A stretch of DNA of 28,425 nt. Source: an uncultured Pelagibacteraceae bacterium (GTDB taxonomy: Bacteria > Pseudomonadota > Alphaproteobacteria > Pelagibacterales > Pelagibacteraceae). The stretch's first letter is position 1; every line of letters begins with the position of its first letter. The notes beneath the pieces were generated by a model. The model was given only the letters and a program-made list of their open reading frames with translations, was not told the origin of the DNA and did no database searches. This document shows, one piece after another, positions 15,356-23,708 of the stretch. The stretch is from assembly GCA_902608065.1 (NCBI GenBank), contig CACLMO010000008.1:1-28425 (forward strand), given 5' to 3'. The position numbers were made by a program, and so were the translations under genes.

Positions 15356-16795
15356 ATGTATAGTAGATTTGGTCAATTTATAGATGGGAAATGGCAGCAA
15401 GCAGAAAACAAGGAGACTTATGATGTCATCAATCCTGCCACTGAAGAGGTAATTGGAAAAGCATCAAAGGCATCCGCACCAGATGTTAATAAAGCACTTA
15501 AGTCTGCCGAAAAAGGTTTTGCTGTTTGGAAAAAATTTTCACCATGGGATAGAGCAAAAATTATTAGAAAAATTGCAGATTTAATGAGAGAAAAAAATAA
15601 AGAATTAGCTAAATGGATGACATTAGAAACTGGAAAACCAATGACAGAATCTTTAGCGGAGGTTAGTGGTTCCGCAGATATTTTTGAATGGAATGCTGAA
15701 GAAACAAAAAGAATTTATGGACAAACTATACAAAGTAGATTTGAAAATACGAGAGTTATTATTAATTACGAACCAGTTGGTGTAGTAGCAGCCTTATCAC
15801 CATGGAATTTTCCTCTTGTTTTAGCTTCAAGAAAAATTTCAACTGCTTTAGCAGCTGGATGTTCTGTTATTTGTAAACCCGACGTTATTACTCCAGGAAC
15901 AGTTATGGAGTTAGTAGATATTATTAATCAATGTGGGGTTCCTCCTGGTGTTGTAAATTTATTGTCAGGCGATCCTCCATCAATAGCATCTCAATTAATT
16001 TCTTCAGATATAGTGAAAAAAATCTCTTTAACTGGATCTACTAGAGTTGGTAAAATTATTTTAAGACAAGCTGCTGAAAAAATACAAAGAGTTACAATGG
16101 AATTAAGTGGTCATGCACCATTTATAGTTCACGAAGATGCCGATGTAGAAAAAGCGGCCGATATTGCTATGACAGCTAAATATAGAAATAATGGTCAAGT
16201 TTGTATTTCACCAAGTCGTTTTTATATACACGAAAACAAAAAAGAACAATTTACTAAATTATTTGTCGACAAAACATTAAAATTAAAAATAGGAAATGGA
16301 ATGGATAAAAATGTTCAACTTGGTCCTATAACTACAAAAAAAAGATTAGAAGAAATAGAGAAGCTAGTTGAGATAACAAAAAAGGAAGGGGCCAAGGTAC
16401 TTTGTGGTGGCAAAAGACCATCGGAGTTTAATAAAGGGTATTTTTATGAACCAACAGTTTTTGATAATGTAAAAGATGATTTTAAAATTATGACTGAGGA
16501 ACCATTTGGCCCTTTGACACCATTATTAACATTTAAAAACTTTGATGAAGTAATAAAAAAAGCCAACAATCAAGTAGCTGGTTTAGCAGGTTATGTTTGC
16601 ACAGGTTCAATAGAATTGGCTAATAAAACTTCGGAGGCTTTAGAAACAGGAATGGTAGCGGTTAATACACCATTTATTTCCAGTGCAGAAACACCTTTTG
16701 GAGGAATTAAACAAAGTGGATACGGTAGGGAAGGTGGTTCAATTGGTATTAAGGATTATCTTAACATTAAATATACTCACCTAGGCATTTATTAA
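15356..16795 (+). CDS. Aldehyde dehydrogenase, succinate-semialdehyde/betaine-aldehyde dehydrogenase-like
   Basis: The 479-residue ALDH has N151 in SPWNFP, cofactor lysine K174 in CKPD, LTGSTRVGK at 225-233, general base E249 in MELSGHAPF, and nucleophile C283 in NGQVCISPSRF. The pattern HAPFIV...DAD together with GQVC resembles the succinate-semialdehyde dehydrogenase branch. The usual ELGG is ELSG here, a small change next to the catalytic base. The gene is inside the SMR-yjbQ-ALDH-hydroxyacid-dehydrogenase operon. Substrate is unassigned; a hydroxyacid or semialdehyde chain with the following dehydrogenase is possible. Confidence 0.88.
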   Translation: MYSRFGQFIDGKWQQAENKETYDVINPATEEVIGKASKASAPDVNKALKSAEKGFAVWKKFSPWDRAKIIRKIADLMREKNKELAKWMTLETGKPMTESLAEVSGSADIFEWNAEETKRIYGQTIQSRFENTRVIINYEPVGVVAALSPWNFPLVLASRKISTALAAGCSVICKPDVITPGTVMELVDIINQCGVPPGVVNLLSGDPPSIASQLISSDIVKKISLTGSTRVGKIILRQAAEKIQRVTMELSGHAPFIVHEDADVEKAADIAMTAKYRNNGQVCISPSRFYIHENKKEQFTKLFVDKTLKLKIGNGMDKNVQLGPITTKKRLEEIEKLVEITKKEGAKVLCGGKRPSEFNKGYFYEPTVFDNVKDDFKIMTEEPFGPLTPLLTFKNFDEVIKKANNQVAGLAGYVCTGSIELANKTSEALETGMVAVNTPFISSAETPFGGIKQSGYGREGGSIGIKDYLNIKYTHLGIY

Positions 16796-16805
16796 ATTAT
16801 TTAAA

Positions 16806-17762
16806 ATGAAAAAAATTCTAGTAATAAAAAAAATACATGAAGCAGGTATTCAAATTTTAAATAATAGAAAAGATTACAGTTTTGAAGTAGTGGAAAATCT
16901 TGAAAATGATTTTTTAAAAAGTAAGTTGAAAGATTGTGATGCAATTTCTTTAAGGACCTCAAAATTTAGTAAAGAATTAATTGAATCATCACCTAAATTA
17001 AAAATAATTTCAAGACACGGCGTTGGTTATGATAATATAGACTTAATTACTGCAAAAAATAAAAATATTAAAATTGCAATAACATCTAATTCTTTGGCAG
17101 CCACAGTCGCAGAACATGTTTTTTTTATGATGCTTAGCATTTCGAGAGGAGCAGATTTATATGATAAAATTGTAAAAGAAGGAAATTTTTCTAAACGAAA
17201 AAATTTACCTTTGGCAAAAGAACTATGGAAAAAAAATATACTTATTATCGGATTTGGAAGAATAGGCAAGAATTTAATTAAAAAATGTGTTGGTTTTGAT
17301 ATGAACATATTTGTTTATGATCCATTTGTTGAAGAAAAAATAATATCTGATTTTGGTGGAAAAAAAACGGAAAATTTTTATGAAACTATTAAAGAAATGG
17401 ATTACATTTCTATCCACACTCCATTAACTGAAAAATCAAAAAATTTAATAAATATAAAAGTTCTTAATTCTATGAGAAAAAATTCAATTATAATTAATAC
17501 TTCAAGAGGGGGAATTGTTAACGAAATGGATTTAAATGAAGCGTTAAATAAAGGAATGATCTTTGGAGCTGGATTGGATGTTTTTGATAAAGAACCTCCA
17601 GATAATAATAATCCTTTATTAAAAAATAAAAAAGTATTTTTAAGTCCTCACACATCTACATTTACTGAAGAATGTGCTGAACGTATGGGGAAAGAAACTA
17701 TTCAAAATATAATTGATTTTTTTGAAAATAAATTACCAAAAAATAAATTTATTAACTTATAA
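16806..17762 (+). CDS. D-2-hydroxyacid dehydrogenase (phosphoglycerate dehydrogenase-like)
   Basis: The 318-residue protein has the family's order of motifs: HGVGYDNID at 71-79, GFGRIG at 149-154, then the catalytic set R234 (NTSRGG), E263 (DKEPP) and H282 (SPHTS). The length is that of the short D-isomer-specific dehydrogenases without an ACT regulatory domain, so it need not be the serine-pathway enzyme SerA. It reduces a 2-oxoacid or oxidises a D-2-hydroxyacid with NAD(P). It follows the aldehyde dehydrogenase by 10 bases and is the last gene of the operon. A run of eight A is in frame. It converges with the GlnT-like gene one base away, with no terminator seen. Confidence 0.85.
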   Translation: MKKILVIKKIHEAGIQILNNRKDYSFEVVENLENDFLKSKLKDCDAISLRTSKFSKELIESSPKLKIISRHGVGYDNIDLITAKNKNIKIAITSNSLAATVAEHVFFMMLSISRGADLYDKIVKEGNFSKRKNLPLAKELWKKNILIIGFGRIGKNLIKKCVGFDMNIFVYDPFVEEKIISDFGGKKTENFYETIKEMDYISIHTPLTEKSKNLINIKVLNSMRKNSIIINTSRGGIVNEMDLNEALNKGMIFGAGLDVFDKEPPDNNNPLLKNKKVFLSPHTSTFTEECAERMGKETIQNIIDFFENKLPKNKFINL

Positions 17763-17763
17763 C

Positions 17764-19089
17764 TTAACAATCTAAAGTATTTGTTTTTTCCCACTCAGTT
17801 ATGGGTTCTTTTTTTGAAAAAGTTTCTTTTAAATTAAAATCTTTAAGTTCTTTTTCTTTAAGTTTTAAATAACTTGTTATATTTTTTTCTCCAAAAGCTG
17901 TTATTAGAACTTCATTATTGCTTAAGAACTCTAAAGCATTTTCTAGATCTGAAGGAAGCTTTTTAAGATTTGGATAGTTATCACCATCTGTATACATATT
18001 TACAAACAAGGCTTGACCTGGATCTCGTTTTTTTTCTATACCGTCTATTCCCGCAGCTATTATACCAGCTTGAAGAAGATATGGGTTTGCTGAGCCGTCC
18101 ATTAAACGCAGTTCAAAACGTCCTGGGTCTGGTATTCTAACCATATGAGTTCTATTATTTCCTGTGTAAGATACTTTACTGGGAGACCAAGAAGCTCCAG
18201 AAAGCGGAGAGGGAGCATCAATTCTACGGTAGCTATTAATCGATGGGTTGAAAAAAGCACTTAAAGCTTCAGCAGAATGCATAACTCCTCCTAAAAAATT
18301 ATATGCGAATCTTGTAAGTCCTAATTTATCTCCTTTATCTAAGAACAAGTTTTTATTTCCTTGCCATAAGGATATATGAGCATGACAACCGTTTCCTGTG
18401 AGATGTTCAAATGGTTTTGGCATAAAAGTAGCTCTCAAATTATGTTTTTCTGCAATACTCTTTACCATAAACTTAAAAAATACATGTCTATCTGCTGTTG
18501 TAAGTGAATCGCTATAGTCCCAATTCATTTCAAATTGTCCATTAGCATCTTCATGATCATTTTGGTAAGGATTCCAGCCAAGTTGAAGCATTGCGTCACA
18601 AATTTCTTTAATTAAATCGTATTGCCGCATAAGAGCTGATTGATCATAGCAAGGTTTTGACTGTATATCTCTTTTATCAGCTATACTTGTTCCTTCTGGA
18701 TTAATTAAAAAATACTCACATTCCACACCAGATTTTAAAATCATATTATTTTTTTTGAATTTTGAAATTTGTTTTTTCAACATAACTCTTGGAGAAGCTT
18801 CAACTGGTTTTCCGTTCATGTATAAATCTGAAGCTAACCAACCTACTTCTTTTTTCCAAGGGAGTTGAATTAAACTATCTGGATCAGGAATGGCAAACAT
18901 ATCTGCATCTGCTGGTGTCATATCCAACCAAGTTGCAAATCCAGCAAATCCAGCTCCATTTTTTTGCATCTCTTTAATTGCTTCTGTAGGAACTAATTTT
19001 GATCTTAAAACTCCAAACAAATCTACAAAACTAATTAAAAAATATTTAATTTTTTTTTGTTTCGCTACTTTTGATAAATCTTTTGCCAT
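17764..19089 (-). CDS. glnT: GlnT/GmaS-type glutamine-synthetase-family ligase
   Basis: The 441-residue protein is a complete glutamine-synthetase fold: N-terminal beta-grasp with YFLISFVDLFGVLRSKLVP, metal ligands E123 and E125 (VECEYF), the HEDANGQFEMNW block at 179-190, NGCHAH at 233-238 with both histidines, NSYRR at 285-289, and RFELR at 324-328. The opening and the HEDANGQFEMNWD block match what I know of GlnT and of gamma-glutamylmethylamide synthetase (GmaS), which joins glutamate and methylamine using ATP. Ammonia versus methylamine cannot be settled from sequence. It lies downstream of Amt and the split synthase genes but after a strong terminator, so it may have its own promoter. 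A 47-residue membrane ORF precedes it by 12 bases. Confidence 0.8.
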   Translation of the reverse strand: MAKDLSKVAKQKKIKYFLISFVDLFGVLRSKLVPTEAIKEMQKNGAGFAGFATWLDMTPADADMFAIPDPDSLIQLPWKKEVGWLASDLYMNGKPVEASPRVMLKKQISKFKKNNMILKSGVECEYFLINPEGTSIADKRDIQSKPCYDQSALMRQYDLIKEICDAMLQLGWNPYQNDHEDANGQFEMNWDYSDSLTTADRHVFFKFMVKSIAEKHNLRATFMPKPFEHLTGNGCHAHISLWQGNKNLFLDKGDKLGLTRFAYNFLGGVMHSAEALSAFFNPSINSYRRIDAPSPLSGASWSPSKVSYTGNNRTHMVRIPDPGRFELRLMDGSANPYLLQAGIIAAGIDGIEKKRDPGQALFVNMYTDGDNYPNLKKLPSDLENALEFLSNNEVLITAFGEKNITSYLKLKEKELKDFNLKETFSKKEPITEWEKTNTLDC

Positions 19090-19101
19090 AAAATTAATTA
19101 T

Positions 19102-19245
19102 TTATAATATTAGATCTTTGTAAAGTATTAATAAAACTAAAATAATAATAAATATAGCAAGATAAAGTCCATATTTAGATTTTGGCCAAACAAGTTTAGC
19201 CATTTTATGTGGAACTTTATTTTTATTATTATCGTTTTCTTCCAT
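19102..19245 (-). CDS. Putative 47-aa single-helix membrane protein
   Basis: An ATG at 19245 opens 47 codons to TAA at 19102. The N-terminal 19 residues are polar and lysine/asparagine-rich (MEENDNNKNK start), then WPKSKYG, then one hydrophobic helix at about 27-41 and a short YKDLIL tail. This inside-charged, single-pass layout is typical of genuine small membrane proteins. It lies between the terminator at 19263-19293 and glnT, 12 bases from the glnT start, so it would be the first gene of a glnT transcript. No strong ribosome site is seen, and the A/T-rich background makes chance ORFs of this length common, which limits confidence. I do not recognise a family. Confidence 0.45.
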   Translation of the reverse strand: MEENDNNKNKVPHKMAKLVWPKSKYGLYLAIFIIILVLLILYKDLIL

Positions 19246-19262
19246 AACTTTAAAAATTTAGT

Positions 19263-19293
19263 AAAAAAAAGGGCGCTAAGCAAGTTAGCGCCC
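19263..19293 (-). terminator. Strong intrinsic terminator after the Amt/80-aa gene pair
   Basis: GGGCGCTAA (19271-19279) and TTAGCGCCC (19285-19293) form a perfect nine-pair stem with a five-base loop. On the minus strand it is followed by eight T (the A8 run 19263-19270). It lies 19 bases after the stop of the 80-residue gene and is the clearest intrinsic terminator in the window. Confidence 0.9.
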
Positions 19294-19312
19294 AAATTTT
19301 TAGTATTTTATA

Positions 19313-19555
19313 TTACCACTCAGTAATATTCTTTTTATAGTCGTTAGCACTTGGTCTTTTTCTAGCTAACTTTTGCTGCTCTTCAGCTTCTCCAGCTCCA
19401 GTAGAAACATGGAACCAAAGCCAAAAAACTATCGCAACTGTTAACCACATCCACTCTGCGCCAACCATAGGATAAATGTCAGCGACTTGTACTCCTTCAG
19501 TTGCTGAATCAACATCAGTTGTTAGATGTTTTATCCAATCTGTTACTTGTGCCAT
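19313..19555 (-). CDS. Small single-pass membrane protein co-transcribed with Amt
   Basis: The 80-residue product has a polar N-terminus (about 1-32), one tryptophan-rich hydrophobic segment at about 33-51 (WMWLTVAIVFWLWFHV), and a charged C-terminal tail (EAEEQQKLARKR) ending in tryptophan. No signal-peptide cleavage site is apparent. I do not recognise the family. It starts eight bases after GGGAGG, follows Amt by 24 bases, and is followed by the strong terminator, so it is the last gene of the Amt transcript. An accessory subunit of the transporter is the natural guess from position alone. Its strong ribosome site suggests a substantial protein level. Confidence 0.75.
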   Translation of the reverse strand: MAQVTDWIKHLTTDVDSATEGVQVADIYPMVGAEWMWLTVAIVFWLWFHVSTGAGEAEEQQKLARKRPSANDYKKNITEW

Positions 19556-19579
19556 AATTTATTCCTCCCTATTTCCTGT

Positions 19580-20968
19580 TTAACCGACTGATCTTTCATC
19601 TTTTCTAGCCGATTCCATTATATTGTAGTCCAGTCCTGCTAACTCTACTTCTCGCGGTATACGTAATCTACCTGCTCCATGAAGTATTTTAGCTAAGATC
19701 CAACCTGGTAAGAAACCAAGAAGACCGAACATTATTATAGCTCCGATAATCATTCCTAAAGGATTAATTGGTGCATAATCTGTACCAACCCACATTGATC
19801 CTACACTGTATCCAGATGAAGGATATCCCCATAAAACGAAACCACATATAACAAGTCCGACAACACCAGCATAACCATGTACAGCTACTGCACCTACCGC
19901 ATCATCAATTTTGAATCTACGTTCAACCCAATAATGCATTTTGTATGCAATGTATGTACCAACTGAAGCAATCATCATCGCTTGCAGAGGATGATATAAA
20001 TCATTTCCTGCAGATGCAGTGATAATTCCTGCTAGTCCACCAGAGTAAGTCCAGAACGGATCTCCTTTAGAAACCCAATAACCAGCTAACAATCCTCCTG
20101 ATAGTGACATCAAGAAGTTCATTGTAATACCACTAAGCGTAGTTGGTGTTACATAAATACTTGTTGCGGTATAGAAAGTTACTCCTTCCATTCCATATTC
20201 AGGTCCAAGATCGAATATAGGTATATTACATGCTGCGTAGAATCCCCAGAAACCTGTATAAATCAAGAACAGTCCGATTGCTACGAACCATGGGTTTCTT
20301 GGTCCAATGTTTCTTGGTTCTCCACTAGATGAAAATTTTCCTATACGCGGCCCTAAAACAGCCAAAACTCCTAATGCAAATCCTCCTGCTATGGCATGAA
20401 TTACTCCCGATGCGTATGCGTCGTGATAACCTAATAATTTAAGCATCCAACCATCAAAGTGCCATCCCCAAGCAGCATCGATTGTCCAGAATACAGATCC
20501 TATTGCTATGGCTAAAATACCAAAAGCAAATGTTGTAATCCTTTCAATGATTGCCCCGGAAACGATTGATGCGGCAGTCCAAGAAAATAAAAGGAACGCA
20601 GCCCAAAATACTCCACTAATGTGGTCACCTAAATTAACCGCCATTAAGTTGCTTGTAGGTACGTACCATGCAGCACTAAACAAACTGTCGTCTGTAATTA
20701 ATGCAGCGCTTTCGTTCATAATTGAAGGCGCTAGTCCTGGTCCTGTTGGAAATGCCCAATAAATCCACCAACCAAAGAAAAACCAGGTTACTGTTACCAA
20801 CGGTATCAGTAATGTGTTTTTCATAAGAGTGTGTTGGTGATGTTTGTAACGTGATGCTCCAACTTCATACATACAAAATCCTACGTGGATCAAAAACATA
20901 AGTACTACAGTGATCCAGTAATAAAATTCTGTGAATATGGTAGTTAAAGCTCCCAATCCATCAGTCAT
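19580..20968 (-). CDS. amt: Divergent Amt-family ammonium (or methylammonium) transporter
   Basis: The 462-residue protein has about eleven hydrophobic segments. The pore twin-histidine pair is present as H191 (SGVIHAIAGG) and H364 (AVHGYAGVVG), and D183 stands where AmtB has its conserved D160. Other parts are unusual: the normally strict GWFGFNAGS region reads GFWGFYAACN (239-248), and the segment around 300-330 differs from AmtB. The cytoplasmic tail is charged. The family moves ammonium or methylammonium across the inner membrane. It starts six bases after GGGAGG. Placement downstream of the amidotransferase/synthase genes and upstream of a GlnT-type ligase suggests supply of amine to those enzymes. 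A substrate other than plain ammonium is possible. Confidence 0.85.
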   Translation of the reverse strand: MTDGLGALTTIFTEFYYWITVVLMFLIHVGFCMYEVGASRYKHHQHTLMKNTLLIPLVTVTWFFFGWWIYWAFPTGPGLAPSIMNESAALITDDSLFSAAWYVPTSNLMAVNLGDHISGVFWAAFLLFSWTAASIVSGAIIERITTFAFGILAIAIGSVFWTIDAAWGWHFDGWMLKLLGYHDAYASGVIHAIAGGFALGVLAVLGPRIGKFSSSGEPRNIGPRNPWFVAIGLFLIYTGFWGFYAACNIPIFDLGPEYGMEGVTFYTATSIYVTPTTLSGITMNFLMSLSGGLLAGYWVSKGDPFWTYSGGLAGIITASAGNDLYHPLQAMMIASVGTYIAYKMHYWVERRFKIDDAVGAVAVHGYAGVVGLVICGFVLWGYPSSGYSVGSMWVGTDYAPINPLGMIIGAIIMFGLLGFLPGWILAKILHGAGRLRIPREVELAGLDYNIMESARKDERSVG

Positions 20969-21008
20969 ATTTTTCCTCCCTTAATAAAATTGTTAAATAT
21001 TCTATTAG

Positions 21009-21030
21009 GTGCGACAAGCACTACAAGTGC
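21009..21030 (-). promoter_or_regulatory. Short overlapping dyads in the Amt leader
   Basis: In the 121-base gap before Amt, GTGC-GACAA-GCAC (21009-21021) and GCACT-ACA-AGTGC (21018-21030) share the middle GCAC arm. The two hairpins are mutually exclusive in RNA, and as DNA they form repeated half-sites for a possible operator. They stand out as G/C-rich in an A/T-rich leader. The stems are only four to five pairs long. I do not match this to a known riboswitch. Confidence 0.3.
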
Positions 21031-21089
21031 CCAGAGTCTTTAATTACCAACGTTTTTGATTTCTTAAACAACTTGAGATTGTATTATTT

Positions 21090-21485
21090 TTAGAATTTCT
21101 TGTAGGCCTTTTTTAAATCTACAAGTGGGTGTTTTGGAGACATTTGAAACTTAATTAATAATTCTCGAGCAATCATGTCTCTATCTTGCTGGCTTTCAGG
21201 CAATTTTATTTTTTTTGGAATAGTTACCCATCCATTTGCATTTCTACAAAACACGGCCGGACGACCTTCTTCATAACCCATATGAACATCTTCTAACCAA
21301 TTTAGGTCATCCCAACCCATATGTTCAATATATTTTTTAAGAAAAGGTGTTACTTTTTTATAGTCAGGCAACAAGTTTACATCATATCGGTATCCAATAT
21401 GCTGACCTATCATTTTTTCTCTAGAACTTTCCTTTTCTTTTGGTTTAGAGATTTTTTTTATTTTTTTATTTTTTTTCTTAGCCAT
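21090..21485 (-). CDS. Unknown 131-aa protein in the split-synthase operon
   Basis: The product starts with a lysine-rich, probably disordered stretch (residues 1-22) and continues as a soluble domain with many aromatic residues (IGQHIGYRYDVNLLP, HMGWDDLNWLEDVHMGY, GWVTIPKKIKLPE). No transmembrane segment and no catalytic motif that I recognise. It follows the FMN/Fe-S subunit by 5 bases and precedes Amt by about 120, so it is probably the last gene of the synthase operon. Its position suggests a small extra subunit, assembly factor or regulator for that enzyme; this is inference. The lysine-rich start resembles that of the neighbouring FMN subunit (MAKKKKTN), which may only reflect base composition. 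Confidence 0.75.
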   Translation of the reverse strand: MAKKKNKKIKKISKPKEKESSREKMIGQHIGYRYDVNLLPDYKKVTPFLKKYIEHMGWDDLNWLEDVHMGYEEGRPAVFCRNANGWVTIPKKIKLPESQQDRDMIARELLIKFQMSPKHPLVDLKKAYKKF

Positions 21486-21490
21486 ATTAC

Positions 21491-22864
21491 CTAAATTTTA
21501 TGGAAATCATCCACTCCTACAGTATGATTTGTTCCCGTTAATGGAACTTTTGCTAAAGCCGATGCTTCCATTGTTAAAGCTGCTAAATCTTCCGGTTCTA
21601 AAGAATGAACATTAGTTTTACCGCAAGCACGAGCTAACAATTGTAATTCTAAAGCCATCGAATGTAGGTAATTATAAACTCTCAACGCCGCATCATCAGG
21701 ATTTAATCTTTTCCTTAATTTTGGATTTTGTGTTGCGACACCAACTGGACAACGTCCTGTATGACAGTGATAACAATGACCAGCTTTAACTCCCATTTCT
21801 TTTTCAAAATCAACTCCTGGAATTTCTTTATTACAATTTAAAGCAATCATCGAACCCGTTCCTATTGCAACAGCATCAGCTCCTAACGCTAAAGCTTTTG
21901 CTAAATCAGCGCCATCTCTTACACCGCCAGCATAAATTAAAGTTACTTTTCCGGTTTGCCCAACATCATCCAAAGCTCTTCTTGCTTCACGAATTGCGGC
22001 TATACCAGGAATTCCTGTATTAGCTGCAGCTATATGAGGGCCTGCGCCAGTAGATCCTTCCATACCATCTAAATAAATTGAATCAGGATCACATTTTGCT
22101 GCCATACGAACATCATCATAAACTTTAGCAGCTCCTAATTTTAATTGTATTGGAACTTGATTATTTGTTAGTTCTCTCAACTCTTGTACTTTTAAAAAAA
22201 GATCATCTGGTCCTAACCAATCAGGGTGTCTTGCTGGTGAACGTTGATCTATTCCCGAAGGTAATGAGCGCATTTCAGCAACCTGATCGGTTACTTTTTG
22301 ACCCATTAAGTGTCCGCCCATTCCAACTTTTTGTCCTTGTCCTATAAATACTTCTATACCATCAGCTAATTGTGCATGGTGTGGATTAAATCCATATCGC
22401 GATTGTATACATTGATAAAACCATTTTTCTGAATATCTTCTTTCATCCGGAATCATACCACCTTCGCCTGAACATGTAGCACTTCCGGCCATAGTTGCTC
22501 CTCTAGCTAATGCAGTTTTAGCTTCATAAGAAAGAGCTCCAAAACTCATTCCCGTTATGTAAACAGGAATATCTAATTCAATTGGATTTTTACATCTTGG
22601 GCCAATAATTGTTTTGGTTTCACATTTTTCTCTATAACCCTCAATAACAAATCTTGTAAGTGTGCCTGGTAAAAATACCAGATCATCAAAAGTTGGTATT
22701 TTTTTCATTAAAGCCATACCACGCATTCTGTAACGACCTAGCTGGGCTTTAATATGTATGTCGTCAATAACTTCAGGTGTAAAAATTGAATTTTGTCCTA
22801 ATAAACTTTTATTTCTACCTTTAGTAACTTTAAGACTATCATTAGTTTTTTTCTTTTTAGCCAT
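21491..22864 (-). CDS. mgsC: Glutamate synthase-like FMN/3Fe-4S subunit (N-methylglutamate synthase MgsC / GlxD type)
   Basis: The 457-residue protein equals the central FMN-binding domain of glutamate synthase as a separate subunit. VYITGMSFGALS (101-112) and CSGEGGM (131-137) bind FMN and the 2-oxoglutarate/iminoglutarate side; IQLKLGAAK at 239-247 and YAGGVRDGADLAKALALGAD follow. The iron-sulfur ligands C364, C367 and C372 occur in CYHCHTGRCPVGVATQ, the family's 3Fe-4S motif. In N-methylglutamate synthase this subunit forms N-methylglutamate; in the related Glx systems the product is unknown. It is one base from the preceding GXGXG subunit gene and works only with the two partners upstream. 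Confidence 0.85.
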   Translation of the reverse strand: MAKKKKTNDSLKVTKGRNKSLLGQNSIFTPEVIDDIHIKAQLGRYRMRGMALMKKIPTFDDLVFLPGTLTRFVIEGYREKCETKTIIGPRCKNPIELDIPVYITGMSFGALSYEAKTALARGATMAGSATCSGEGGMIPDERRYSEKWFYQCIQSRYGFNPHHAQLADGIEVFIGQGQKVGMGGHLMGQKVTDQVAEMRSLPSGIDQRSPARHPDWLGPDDLFLKVQELRELTNNQVPIQLKLGAAKVYDDVRMAAKCDPDSIYLDGMEGSTGAGPHIAAANTGIPGIAAIREARRALDDVGQTGKVTLIYAGGVRDGADLAKALALGADAVAIGTGSMIALNCNKEIPGVDFEKEMGVKAGHCYHCHTGRCPVGVATQNPKLRKRLNPDDAALRVYNYLHSMALELQLLARACGKTNVHSLEPEDLAALTMEASALAKVPLTGTNHTVGVDDFHKI

Positions 22865-22865
22865 T

Positions 22866-23708
22866 TTAAATTGCTCCTTTTTTTTCTGAAGGTTCTAAAG
22901 CATCATAATTCCAAAGTTTTTTACCTGCTACCACTTTAGTCATTTTACTGAAATCAAAATCAGATCCTATTTCCGCAACTTTTAATTTTCTTTTTAACCA
23001 AGATATATCATCAGAAGTTATTTTTGATTTTATAGCATCGCTACCAAACGATTTAATTTTTCCGCCAATAAAAATTGTACCATCATACATAGAGTCTCCT
23101 AAGTTAATACCTGCGTCACCTAAAACAATTATTCTTCCTCTTTGCATCATGAATCCTGTGAATGCTCCAGCATCTCCACCCACAATGATAGTTCCACCTT
23201 TCATATCAATTCCAGTTCTTGCTCCAACACTACCTTTACAAACTAAATCTCCACCTCGAATAGCAGCACCAAAACAAGATCCAGCATTTTTTTCGATAAC
23301 AACTTTTCCTGCCATCATGTTTTCTGCGCAAGACCAACCAACTCTTCCTGTTATTCTTACTACCGGACCATCAATAGAGCCAACTCCGAAGTATCCAAGC
23401 GATCCTTCAAAAATTAAATTTAATTTATTTAGAATACCTACTCCTAAACTATGTTTACCTTGAGGATTTTTAACAACAACTGAACCGAAACCTTCTTTCA
23501 TTAGAGAATGCAATTTATCATTAAGTTGTGCTGCAGTTAAATCCAGAGCGTCAATTTCTGTTCTTTTATTAAAGTCAACATCGTGAGCTCCATAGTAGAA
23601 AAAGTTTTCTGCTTCTTCGGGATTAAAAAATACCTGTTGTGTTCTTCCTGTAAGAACTTCTTTATGTAATCCCATAGATTTAGATTTAGAATTTTTTAGA
23701 TTTGCCAT
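22866..23708 (-). CDS. mgsB: Glutamate synthase GXGXG-domain subunit (MgsB / GlxC type)
   Basis: The 280-residue protein is the C-terminal beta-helix of glutamate synthase as its own polypeptide. It shows the repeating glycine pattern of that fold: GYFGVGSIDG, GRVGWSCAENMMAGK, GSCFGAAIRGGDL, GSVGARTGIDMKGG and GDAGAFTGFMM. This domain has no known catalytic residues and serves structurally, holding the amidotransferase and FMN domains together. Its first 13 bases overlap the end of the amidotransferase gene and it ends one base before the FMN subunit, so the three are tightly coupled. The same three-way split is known for N-methylglutamate synthase and the alphaproteobacterial glxBCD genes. 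Confidence 0.85.
   Translation of the reverse strand: MANLKNSKSKSMGLHKEVLTGRTQQVFFNPEEAENFFYYGAHDVDFNKRTEIDALDLTAAQLNDKLHSLMKEGFGSVVVKNPQGKHSLGVGILNKLNLIFEGSLGYFGVGSIDGPVVRITGRVGWSCAENMMAGKVVIEKNAGSCFGAAIRGGDLVCKGSVGARTGIDMKGGTIIVGGDAGAFTGFMMQRGRIIVLGDAGINLGDSMYDGTIFIGGKIKSFGSDAIKSKITSDDISWLKRKLKVAEIGSDFDFSKMTKVVAGKKLWNYDALEPSEKKGAI

Noticed and set aside
21018..21030. NtrC-type operator before Amt
   Set aside because: GCAC-N5-GTGC is two bases shorter than the usual GCAC-N7-GTGC spacing, so an NtrC call is not justified.
23149..23463. 104-aa + strand proline-rich ORF inside the GXGXG subunit
   Set aside because: Proline richness is the antisense reading of glycine codons in the GXGXG repeats.
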